A stretch of 64,000 bases of DNA from Dioscorea cayenensis subsp. rotundata (Eukaryota > Streptophyta > Magnoliopsida > Dioscoreales > Dioscoreaceae): NCBI RefSeq assembly GCF_009730915.1, contig NC_052489.1:30001916-30065915 (forward strand), in the 5' to 3' direction. The notes below the pieces were generated by a model, which searched no databases, was not told the DNA's origin, and saw only the letters and a list, made by a program, of their open reading frames with translations. The position numbers and the translations under genes are program-made. This document shows positions 22,074 through 32,800 of this stretch, piece by piece (within the stretch, counting starts at the first letter, position 1; each line of letters opens with the position of its first letter).

Positions 22074-25000
22074 ATGGTTGGGAATGATGATGTATCTGTT
22101 GATCATGTCATTGGGAAATTGATTGAAATGGGTTTTGAATTCGATAAGGCTGTAAAAGCCACTGAAGCTGTTGGTCCTTGTCTCGATGATGCTCTGGAGT
22201 TTATCTTGAATGGTTCTTGTGATAGAGCTAGTGCTCCAGATTGTTGTTCTACCGCCCCGCCGCGAACTCTGGGCAGGCGCAGGTTGAAGCAATCGAACAT
22301 CACAAACCATGTTTTTCCAAGTAGTAGGAAAAAAAGGAATCTTTCTTTTGGTTCTTGTGATGCCTCTTCTTCTAAGCATATGAAAATTCAGGCTCAATTC
22401 GAGCCTGCTACCATATCTTCTCAGCGGAAATTTGGTGTTCATGTGGAAGCTGCAAAGGCTGTGCTGACATTGCAGGGGAAAACTAATGTTGTACAGCCCA
22501 AGTTGTGTAGCTCTTGGGAGCGGAAAGTTTCTGGTATTTTGCGAAAGCATTTTGGGTTTTCATCATTGAAGAGTTTTCAAAAGGAAGCTTTGGAGGCTTG
22601 GTTGGCCAACAGAGATTGCCTTGTGCTTGCTGGTACTGGATCAGGTATATTTTTTTCAAATAGGTTTTCTCAAGGTCTTTTTTACATTGTTGATCTTTTT
22701 TGGACATTTTTGTATAGTTAAGAGTTGTGACTTTTAGTGCTACTAATCTTGCAGGCAAATCTCTTTGCTTCCAAATTCCGGCACTGTTGTCTGGGAAAAT
22801 TGTTGTTGTCATTTCACCTTTGATTAGTTTGATGCATGATCAGTGCCTAAAGCTTGCTAAGCATGGGGTGTCAGCATGCTTCCTAGGATCGGGACAACCT
22901 GATAGCAGTGTTGAGCACAAAGCAATGAGTGGCAGATATAATATTGTCTATGTCTGCCCTGAGACAGTGTTAAGGTAGACCATTCACTTGTTACTCATGT
23001 TGTAGTCTTTCCCCCTATTTGTTTATTTTTACATTTTGAGATCTTTCAGTGCAGGCTTGTAGCACCACTTAAGAGGCTTGCTGAGAGTCATGGAATTGCA
23101 CTTTTTGCAATTGATGAAGCGCATTGTATTTCTAAGTGGGGACATGATTTTCGACCTGATTACAGGTCCAGACTATATTTGAACTTAATGAGTAAATATT
23201 TTTTATTCTGTTTTGTTTCGCAAATGTCTTTAACTTATACAACTAGCGATTTATGATGGTGCATAATACTTTATTTGCTCATTTAGCTAAAAAAAAAAAT
23301 GAAGGGTGGACTATCTTACAATATTTCTTTTCAAATTGATCAGGCGATTGTCTGCCTTGCGAGAAAATTTTAGCACTAGCAGGTTAAAGTTCTTGAAGTT
23401 TGATATCCCTTTAATAGCACTAACTGCTACAGCAACAATTCCTGTTAGAGAAGACATTGTCAAGTCATTGCACATGTCAAATGATACAAAGATAATCCTT
23501 AGTTCTTTCTTCAGACCAAATCTTCGATTTTCAGTGAGTTATTTTTTCGTTTCTAGAATACCACTAGATTGGTTGTTTACCATGTAGTGCAAGTAATTAT
23601 TTGCTTCGGCTTCTTTTCCAGTTTTCTTCCTTGTCACTGACCTTTTTTTCTTTTTGTTTAACAGGTGAAGCACAGCCGGACATCTTCTGAATCATCATAT
23701 GCAAAGGATTTTCGTGTACTTATAGAAACTTATGCTGTAGAAAGGAGGGTAACAATAAAAAAATCAGGTTGCTCAAATGCTATAGATGAAGATGAAGATT
23801 CTCATGTCTGCTGCAGATCCTTAGATGATAGCAGCTCTGATGGAGAGGAATCAGATGAAGATTCTCATGTCTGCTGCAGATCCTTAGATGATAGCAGCTC
23901 TGATGGAGAGGAATCAGATGAAGATTCTCATGTCTGCTGCAAATCATTGGATGATAGCAGCTCTGATGGATACAAATCATGCCCATATCATAGGAATTGT
24001 TACTGTGATTATGATGGTGCTGATGGTCCTGATACAGATTCAACAGACGATGATTCTGCATTTTCTCGCGGGAAAAACAAGCTTCGAGTTGAATATCTTG
24101 AAGATGAGCTATCCAATGCTCTATTTGTAGATGATTTTGACGGTATTCATTAGAAAGATTTTAGTGTTCCTTGCCTGTTAGATTTTGCGATATGCATCTG
24201 CTTATGGACATTTCGTAATCGTTGAATTGGTTATTGTGTTTTCTCCTGATAAAAATTTATGAGTGTATCATGCCATGTATTTTCCCTTATAATCAGTGAA
24301 GGAGTTGAATGGACTTCTGCAATTATTATTTGATATTTTGTTGTCTCATACTAAGAATGCATCAACAATCATATTGCAAGTAAGTTGAATCCCACACAGA
24401 CAACCATTTTCTCATCTTGTGAACTGCAATGAGTTATGATCCGAAATGTATTCATCTATGCAATCTTTTCAACAGTTTTATGCATCAATTCTCTTTTGCA
24501 GTTTCCTGTGGCGAGTTCATTGGAAAACCTTTATCTGCAAGCTATGAGTTTTGTGAAGCATTGGTGATACCTAGCAAAGAAGCATCTTTAGAACAAGGCC
24601 CTACAATTGTATATGTACCCACAAGGAAAGAAACATTAAAAGTGGCGGAGTACCTTTCAAGACATGGTGTTAGAGCTGCAGCTTATCATGCAAAGGTGCT
24701 GTTCTTTTCATGTCACATGCCTAGATGCGATTTATTATATAATGTCTGTTCTCGGTGTGACCTTTTCAATTGTGTTGCTTATTTTGCATTTTTGCTTTCA
24801 TTTATGCTATGTTCACTTTTAATGTTGCTCTATTTGGAGATAAACACATTACATTGCATTTTGAAGTGGTTCTCTCTTGTATATCATGGACTCATCAAAG
24901 AAAAATGTGCAGCTTCCAAAATCCCATTTGAGACGCGTCCATGATGAATTTCACTGCAATCAGTTGCAGGTAATTTGAAATTGATGTTTAATGTAATCGT

Positions 25001-27837
25001 TGTACAACATGATTTTGATTTTGATTTGATTTTTCTTGTTATCTAAATGTAAGTTTTTATCCATACTCTGATCTTCAGGTTGTTGTGGCAACAATTGCTT
25101 TTGGTATGGGTATTGACAAGTCAAATGTTCGAAGAATCATCCATTATGGTTGGCCACAGGTAACATTTTTATGAGGAAACTCTTGGAAAGAACTTGCAGG
25201 TTTTTCAATATTTTTGTAGTTATATTTTATTTTAACAAATATTTTGAATAACTTTGAATATCTGAATCCTTAGCTTTAAGCAGATTCTTGCCTTTTCTTG
25301 TAACTAGTGTTTCCTAAAGCTTAGCTACAAATTGTCAAATAGTTCCTTTCTGGTGGTCTTTAATAGTTTGTGTTGCAATACTGAGTATGCTTGAGAAACT
25401 GTTAATCATGTGATTGTCATAATTTGTTTGTGACACTAGAAAGTGAAATCAAATCATGCGATGTATATTTTCCCTTTTTTTTTTTATCATTATTTATAAT
25501 ATTTCCCTGTTAATCTGTGGTGATTTTTTTTTTTTACTTTAGAGTTTGGAAGCATATTATCAAGAAGCAGGTCGAGCTGGAAGGGATGGGAAGCTATCAG
25601 ATTGTAGTGAGTACATGCACAATCACTAGTTTGGTTTTATGAACTTAAATGGCATTCTGGTCTATTATGTTTGCTGAATGCTTAACCAGTGATCCTTAAG
25701 CTCATCAAGTAAATTATATATTAAATTGAAGCAAGATAAGACTTTAATTTTTTCGAGACTAGTCTAATGGTTTTATTCTTATAGATAAATAAATATGCAA
25801 TTGGCTATTTTAGTGCTCCGTTTATTATTTTTTTCTTATTATTGTTTTTAATTTATATTCCTTGTACCGAGGAATCATTATTCATTCTCAGATTAATGAC
25901 AAGTCAGGTGGTAAATTTTGGAAATTAAATTCATTGATATTATGTTTTACTAACTTATCCTGTTGGAATGGTTCTAAATTTTTGACTTTTCTCATACAGC
26001 TTTATATGTGGACTTATCTACAATTCCAGCACTTCTTCCTAGTCAAAGAAGTGAAGAACGCACAAAAGAAGCATATAGAATGCTATCTGAGTGTTTCAGG
26101 TAATTTAATCATCCAAGGCATCTGGTTTTCATTATTTCCTGATAATGTGGACATAATGGGTGCATCTCTATTTATGTTGTAGATATGGTATGAATAATTC
26201 AGTGTGCAGAGCAAGGATGCTGGTGAAGTACTTTGGTGAGGAGCTTACTAACAACAGATGTCATTTGTATGTTTTTCCCTCCATTTTGTTTTTGATTCAT
26301 TTATACAAATTTATTATGATGCTATGGCTATTGACTACTTTATAAAATAGAGTTCAAGATATAAATAGTTGTGAATATGGTCCATGAGCGCCTGCCATTA
26401 TACTTCAGTATAACTTGAGTGCCTACATACTGACTTAGCCTTTCAAAAGCATTTCTGAAATTCTCGTTGATGTCCTTGTGCCAAGTTTTAGCCTAGGCTT
26501 TTCTTTGACTGTTGATTCTCCTAATTTTTTTTTTTACTATTACTGAGTAGGCACAGATTATAATTCCTTTCTTCTGCAAGTTGGTTCACCTTGCCATCTT
26601 TTGTTTATCCAATGTAACTGATGTTGTCTTCCAAAATAAAGAATTTGACCACTAAGCTTTTAACATGCAGATGTGATGTCTGTGTTAGTGGATCTCCAAA
26701 AATTCAAAATCTAAAGGAAGAAGCAGCCATTTTTCTTAGGGTAGTTCAAGCTGAATATATGGATGTCAGTGCAGTGTATGGTGAAAACAGTAATAGAAAT
26801 TTCCTAGAGAGACCCAATTTCAAGACGCTTGTCGGTAAAATAAGGCGACGGGTAAGTTGTTAATAGAACTTGAGCTTGAATGCCTGTCATTACGAATTTT
26901 GAATGCGCTTGACATGATACAGCTGCGACTGCATCTCAATCAAGGCACGAAGCATGGGGGCTGATAGACCATACTTTTTGATTTGCAATGTAGAATATAG
27001 CATATATAAGGCTATTTTTGTAGTATAACTCTGACGAAGTTGATAATTTTTTGGTAATAGATGGCAATATTGAAAAACTGTTTTTATTTGGAAAATATAA
27101 TGAAATTGGTGGATGTTATATAACCTTTTCTATTTGCTATTATATAACATTATATAGACAAAATGGTTGCTCTGTCAAGTATTCAAAACATCATTTAGTG
27201 GTCAAGAATATTTTGATGGATTAGCAGCTCGATTATAAGCAGGTCTTCCACTGGTTTCGCTTGGTTGACCATGTTTTTCTTTTTTCTTTTTATGGACCTT
27301 TCTGGACAGTTTCATGAGTACTCAGCTAGTAATCAGCTATGGTGGCAAGGTCTTGCACGCATACTAGAAGATAAGGGGTACATAAGGGAAGGCGACGATG
27401 ACAAGGTCTGAATATTTATTGTTGTGAAAGTTAATTGCTCATGGTTCCGTGAATGCAAGTATTCCTATTTAATTTCTGTATTTCCAGAATTCCAATGTGG
27501 AACTGTGTTTTTTTTCTCATCCATTTGGCAGGTGCACGTTTGCATCAAGTATCCGGAGCCAACAAAACTGGGATTGAAATTTCTTAAATCTGGGGAAGCC
27601 TTGTATGCATGTCCAGAAGCAGACATGTTATTATCAATGAAAAAGAAGAAGCCGTACTCGAGCTTCTCTGACTGGGGACGAGGTTGGGCTGATCCTGAGA
27701 TTCGTCGGCAAAGACTCCAACAAACAAAATCTGGATCTGGGTCTCTGAAGAGGAAGATGCCCTCCAAGCGACCTCCCGGGGATTCAAACAAGGTCAAGAG
27801 AAAGGTGGCCGCCAAATTAGGCAAAAAGAAACGCTAG
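22074..27837 (+). CDS. RECQSIM: RecQ-family DNA helicase, RECQSIM type, tandem copy A
   Basis: An ATP-dependent 3'-5' DNA helicase predicted to act in nuclear DNA repair or recombination. Fourteen exons: 22074-22644, 22755-22974, 23055-23165, 23344-23533, 23665-24142, 24502-24695, 24913-24969, 25079-25159, 25543-25606, 26000-26099, 26183-26266, 26671-26851, 27310-27405 and 27532-27837, giving one 910-residue frame. A UBA-like domain covers about residues 8-45. Walker A GTGSGKS is at 187-193, DEAH at 284-287 and LTATATI at 327-333. An acidic insert of about 160 residues (365-523) carries three tandem 21-residue repeats at 407-469. Then come [34 protein letters not shown] at 641-650, a zinc-binding cysteine cluster (CRARML to CHLCDVC), a winged-helix-like region and a Lys-rich tail. 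The split helicase core defines RECQSIM. Walker A is preceded by AG, where copy B has AA. Confidence 0.93.
23791..23979 (+). repeat. Coding minisatellite: three 63-bp units in RECQSIM copy A exon 5
   Basis: Units at 23791-23853, 23854-23916 and 23917-23979 each encode 21 residues of the form [20 protein letters not shown] plus S. Units 1 and 2 look identical; unit 3 has changed (CCKS, then GYKS). Copy B has one diverged, shorter counterpart. Since 63 is a multiple of 3, unit changes keep the frame. Confidence 0.92.
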
Positions 27838-28087
27838 AATACTACCCTATTCGTTTGTGTGATCTACTAATTGGTTAATCTATAGTGTAAAGAATTTAAT
27901 TATGTAGAATAACATAAGGGAGTCATCAACTTGTATTCTATAAAACTACACAACATATCAGCTCTATGGCTTGCAGCTTGCTAAACTCTATGGCTTTGCT
28001 TTTGCACTGAACTAATGTTGGGCATCCTATCAATTGATAAAATAAAGTACTTTATCAATTGTTTAAATTCTACTATTTTTAATTACT
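27838..28087. other. RECQSIM copy A 3' UTR
   Basis: The first 60 or so bases still resemble the region after copy B's stop (GTGATCTACTA, GTTAATCT), then similarity is lost, marking the right edge of the duplication near 27895. Confidence 0.5.
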
Positions 28088-28495
28088 GTTTATTCACTGA
28101 CGCTTCCTGGATTGCAGAAACTCAAACAGGAGGAGCGAGCTTCTTCTTTATCAACCATGATTTTCTGATCTGTGGATGAGGATCTTCAAGTTGATTTTGT
28201 CTTCACAGATTGTGAACATATGGCAACTGAAAAATCATATGAGAGGCATGGAAGTTAAAACCATTCCAAGGGATTGGAACCACTTGGTAGATAGACTTGC
28301 AACTCAAGGAAGATATTCTCATGAGTTATCCTTGTTTCACATAGGAATGGAGTTGTCAGAGTGGCTTTTGAAAGCTTGTATTAGATTGGGTTTCTTCTTT
28401 TAATTGTTTCTTTTTTGTTCTCTGTTGTTGGTCTAGTTGCTTCTCCGTTTTTCTTTGTTTTCTCGGCTTCGGTGTATTTAGCTTTCTTTGATGCA
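28088..28495 (+). mobile_element. LINE-like remnant with RNase H domain
   Basis: Read on the plus strand, FTDASWIAETQTGGASFFFI is followed, with frame change, by DCEHIVNMWQLKNHM-like sequence and IPRDWNHLVDRLATQG. This resembles the DASW and N-(A/V)D-LA ends of a plant-type RNase H domain as found at the C-terminus of plant L1 ORF2. An AT-rich tail runs to GATGCAATATATTAG. The frame is broken, so this is a dead fragment; the start is approximate. Confidence 0.5.
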
Positions 28496-28511
28496 ATATA
28501 TTAGCTACTAT

Positions 28512-28931
28512 AATTTACAAGTCTGCTAATATGCTGCTCGCCTGCTCTCTTGGCTTTCAACAAATACCGGGTCTCATCAGCAAGAAACTTCAGAGGCCTC
28601 CCAAAGAATCAAGCGCTCCCTCAACTTCCTGAGCACCAGACATACAGATCATATAGGCGATTCGGCGCAAATTACTGATTCGGAGTAGTTTTTCTTTATT
28701 TGCTGTTGGGCAAGGCCTATGTCTCCAGACGGTAGCTTTCGCCGATCAGCCTATTACCTTACTCTTGTTGTCTCTCTTTACTTTTTTATTGTTCTATTTG
28801 CTGTTCTCCTCATCTCTGGTGAGGATTTCAGACCATTTTTATTTCTAGTTCTTCTTGTTGTCTCAGACCGCTGTATTTCTCCGTACTCTTTTTATTTTAA
28901 TAAATTTGTGGTTTATTCACTTTATTCAAAT
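28512..28931 (+). mobile_element. 5'-truncated L1 LINE 3' end nested in older LINE tail
   Basis: The 16-bp word ATATATTAGCTACTAT occurs at 28496-28511 and 28932-28947. The 420 bp between them starts with a residue of L1 ORF2 C-terminus (TGSHQQETSEASQRIKRSL, then NFLSTRHT), comparable to the KKIKRCLEFLSTEE end of the insertion at 14877-15292. It continues with a TC-rich 3' UTR to an AT-rich end. The frame is disrupted near its start. The target was the tail of the RNase H remnant just to the left. Confidence 0.72.
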
Positions 28932-28947
28932 ATATATTAGCTACTAT

Positions 28948-29692
28948 GTAGTTTTCTTAACCAAACAAAAAAAATATCCTATTCTATTAATGAATTTAAA
29001 TTTAGCTGTCAATCCCACATTAACTCAAATAAATATAATTCATATTTAATGGGTATTGAGGCAAATAATATGGTCTAAAATTTAATTTAATTTTATTTTC
29101 TTTCTAAATTATAACAGAAAAAGTTAATTTAATCCCAAAAAAAAAAAAACTTTGTTGATCAATTTCACAATTTTCATTTCATATAATATATTTGACTTAT
29201 TTATTTATTTACATTTATAATATTTCAGCCATTTAATTGATATGATTGGGTAAAAAATGTAAAACTATTTTCTGGAAATTAATATAGATTTATATTTTTT
29301 TTTGCCCTGCTTGAATTTAAAGACTTATTCAAAATTAATATTCACATGCTGCTACATATTGCAAAGCTTTGTTTTGAAGATTTTTTTTTAATAAATAGGC
29401 AACAAGTGCTCCGATACTAATGTATCGAGAAGCTGTTATCATTATGATGATTTCTCAGTATATTATTTAAAAACCATTTTCCCTCCTTACAAAAACACTG
29501 TGATTCTTAATTATGACAATCCCTAACAATAGAAATGACAGCGAATTTAGTCGATATTTCGGATCCGGATCCTATTGAGGTAAAGATCCGAAACCCGATC
29601 CTAATCATCAACCCTGGATCCGCTTTCTCGCTTCAACTTTGGCGCCCTCTTTTGGCTCTCCCGCTTCGAAGATTTGCGTCTCGATCTCCATC
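28948..29692. other. Spacer and RECQSIM copy B promoter
   Basis: AT-rich to about 29520, then a GC-richer stretch with repeated GGATCC and GATCCGAAACCCGATCC words, then from about 29667 the leader shared with copy A. This promoter does not resemble that of copy A. Confidence 0.5.
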
Positions 29693-29701
29693 AAACCCTA
29701 G
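29693..29701 (+). promoter_or_regulatory. Telo-box in RECQSIM copy B leader
   Basis: AAACCCTAG in the part of the leader shared with copy A. Confidence 0.5.
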
Positions 29702-29814
29702 CCATTCTTCTCCGATTAGGGTTCTATAATTTCAATCCAAAATCAGTGATTTTGCTTTATTTGTTTTTGTTTTTCTAGATTTTTGTTTAATTTAATTGAT
29801 CTTTTTCAATCAAA

Positions 29815-32800
29815 ATGGTTGGGAATGGTGATGTATCTGCTGATCATGTCATTGCTGAACTGATTGATATGGGTTTTGCATTTGATAAGGCTGTGAAGGC
29901 CACTGAAGTTGTTGGTCCTTGTCTTGATGATGCTCTGGAGTTTATCTTGAATGGTTCTTGTGATAGAACTAGGACTCTGGATTGTTGTTCTACCGCCCAG
30001 CCGCGAACTCTGGGCTTGCGCAGGTTGAAGCAATCGAACATCACAGATCATGTTTGTCCTAGTGATAAGAAAAAAAGGAGCCTTTCTTGTGGTTCTTGTG
30101 ATGCCTCCTCTTCTAAGCATATGAAAATTCAGGCTCGATTTGAGCCTGCTGCCAAATCTTCTAAGCAGGAATTTGGTGTTCATGTGGAAGCTGCAGAGCC
30201 TGTGCTGACATTGCAGGGGAAAACTAATGTTGTAAAGCCGAAGTTGTGTAGCTCACAGTGTGGAGGTGTTGAGTTGGAATGGGAGCAGAAGGTTTCTGGT
30301 ATTTTGCGAAAGCATTTTGGGTTTTCATCATTGAAGAGTTTCCAAAAAGAAGCTTTGGAGGCTTGGTTGACGAACAGAGATTGCCTTGTGCTTGCCGCTA
30401 CTGGATCAGGTATATTCCTTTAAGAGAGGTTTTCTTATAGTTTTTGCATTCTTGATCTTTTTTGAACATTTTTGTACATCTATTTCATAAAATAAATAAA
30501 TAAATTGGGATTGGAATTTAAGAGTTGTAACTTTAAGTGCTACTAATCTTGCAGGCAAATCTCTTTGCTTCCAAATTCCTGCACTGTTGTCTGGGAAAAT
30601 TGTTGTTGTCATTTCACCCTTGATTAGTTTGATGCATGATCAGTGCCTAAAGCTTGCTAAGCATGGGGTGTCAGCATGCTTCCTAGGATCGGGACAACCT
30701 GATAGCAGTGTTGAGAGCAAAGCCATGAGTGGTATATATAGCATTGTCTATGTCTGCCCTGAGACAGTGTTAAGGTAGAACTTTAACATTCACTTGCGAC
30801 TCATGGTGTATTTTCCCCCCTATTTGACTATTTTTACATTTTGAGATCTTTCAGTGCAGGCTCATAGAACCACTCAAGAGGCTTGCTGAGAGTCATGGAA
30901 TTGCGCTCTTTGCTATTGATGAAGTGCATTGTGTTTCTAAGTGGGGACATGATTTTCGACCTGATTACAGGTCCACTCGTCTTCTTCAGGGCCTATATTT
31001 GAATTTAATGAGTAAATGTTTTTATTCTGTTGAAGTATTTGTTTTATAGATTTTTTTTTTCTGCTAAACATATACAACTAGTGATTTATGATGGTGCATA
31101 ATACTTTATTGGCTCACTTAACTAAAAAAAATGAAAGGTGGACTGTCTTACGGCATTTCCTCTTGAATTGATCAGGCGATTGTCTGTCTTGCGAGAAAAT
31201 TTTAGCACTAGCAAGTTAAAGTTCTTGAAGTTTGATATCCCATTAATAGCACTAACAGCTACAGCAACAATTCCTGTTCGAGAAGACATTGTCAAGTCAT
31301 TGCACATGTCAAATGAAACAAAGATAATCCTTACGTCTTTCTTCCGACCAAATCTTCAATTTTCAGTGAGTTGTTTTTTCGTTTCTGCAATACCAGTAGA
31401 TTGGCTGTTTACCATATGTGGTGCAAGTAATTATTTGCTTCAGCTTCTTTTCTGCCTTGTCACAAACCTTTTTCCCTGTTACTTAATAGGTGAAGCACAG
31501 CAGGACATCTTCTGTATCATCATATGAAAAGGATTTTCGTGTACTTATAGAAACTTATGCTGTAGAAAGGAGGGTAAAAATAAAAAAATCAGGCTGCTCA
31601 AATGATATAGATGAAGATTCTCACTTCTCCAGCAGATCATTAGATGATAACAGCTCTGTTGGCGAGGAATCATTCTCATCTGATATGAATCCTGACTATG
31701 ATCATGATGGTGGCAATACAAATGATATAGATTCAACAGATGACGATTCTGCATTTTCTTGTGGGAAAAACAAGCTGACAGTTGAATTTCTTGAAGATGA
31801 GCTAGACAACACTCTATACGTAGATGATTTTGATGGTATTCATTTAAAAGATTGTAGTGTTCCTTCCCTGTTAAATTTTGCGATACATACATTTCATAAT
31901 TGTTGAATTGTTTATTGTGTTTTCCCCTGATAAATTTATGAGTCTTTATGCCATGTCTTTTCCCATATACTCGGTCAATGAGTTGAACGAACTTATGCAA
32001 TTATTATTTGTTATTTTTTCCATTAATAAGAATTTGTCAACAATCATATTAACCAAGTTGAATCCCACACACACATAACCATTTTCTTTATTATACAGTT
32101 GTTTAGTGAAAAACCAGTTGATTTGCATCTTGTGAACCACAATGAATTATGATCTGAGATGTATTTATGTATGCAATCTATTCAATAGTTTTATGCATCA
32201 AAACTCTTTTGCAGTTTCATGTGGTGAATTCATTGGAAATCCTTTATCTGCAAGCTCTGAGTTTTGTCAAGCATCAGTGATACCTAGCAAAGAAGCATCT
32301 TTAGAACAAGGCCCTACAATTGTATATGTACCCACAAGGAAAGAAACATTAAAAGTAGCAGAATACCTTTCAAGACATGGTGTTAGAGCTGCAGCTTATC
32401 ACGCAAAGGTGCTGTTCTTTTTTATATCATCCGCCTAAATGTGATCCATTATATAACATCTGTTCTGGGTGTAACCTTTGCTATTGTGTTGCTTATTTTG
32501 CATTTTTTTGCTTTCATTTATGCTATGTTCACTTTTAATGTTGCATGTTGCTTTATTCAGAGATAAACACATTACATTGCATTTTGAAGTGGTTTTCTCT
32601 TGTACATAATGGACTCATTAAAGAAAAATGTGCAGCTTCCAAAATCCCATTTGAGACGCGTCCATGATGAATTTCACCGCAACCAGTTGCAGGTAATGCG
32701 AAATTGATGTTTAATGTAATCGTTGTACAACATGATTTTGATTTGTATTTGATTTTACTTGTTATCTAAATGTAAGTTTTTATTTATACTCTGATCTTCA

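Noticed and set aside
23665-24153. A separate acidic-protein gene in the middle of RECQSIM copy A
   Set aside because: It is exon 5, with in-phase donor and acceptor, and its counterpart exists in copy B.
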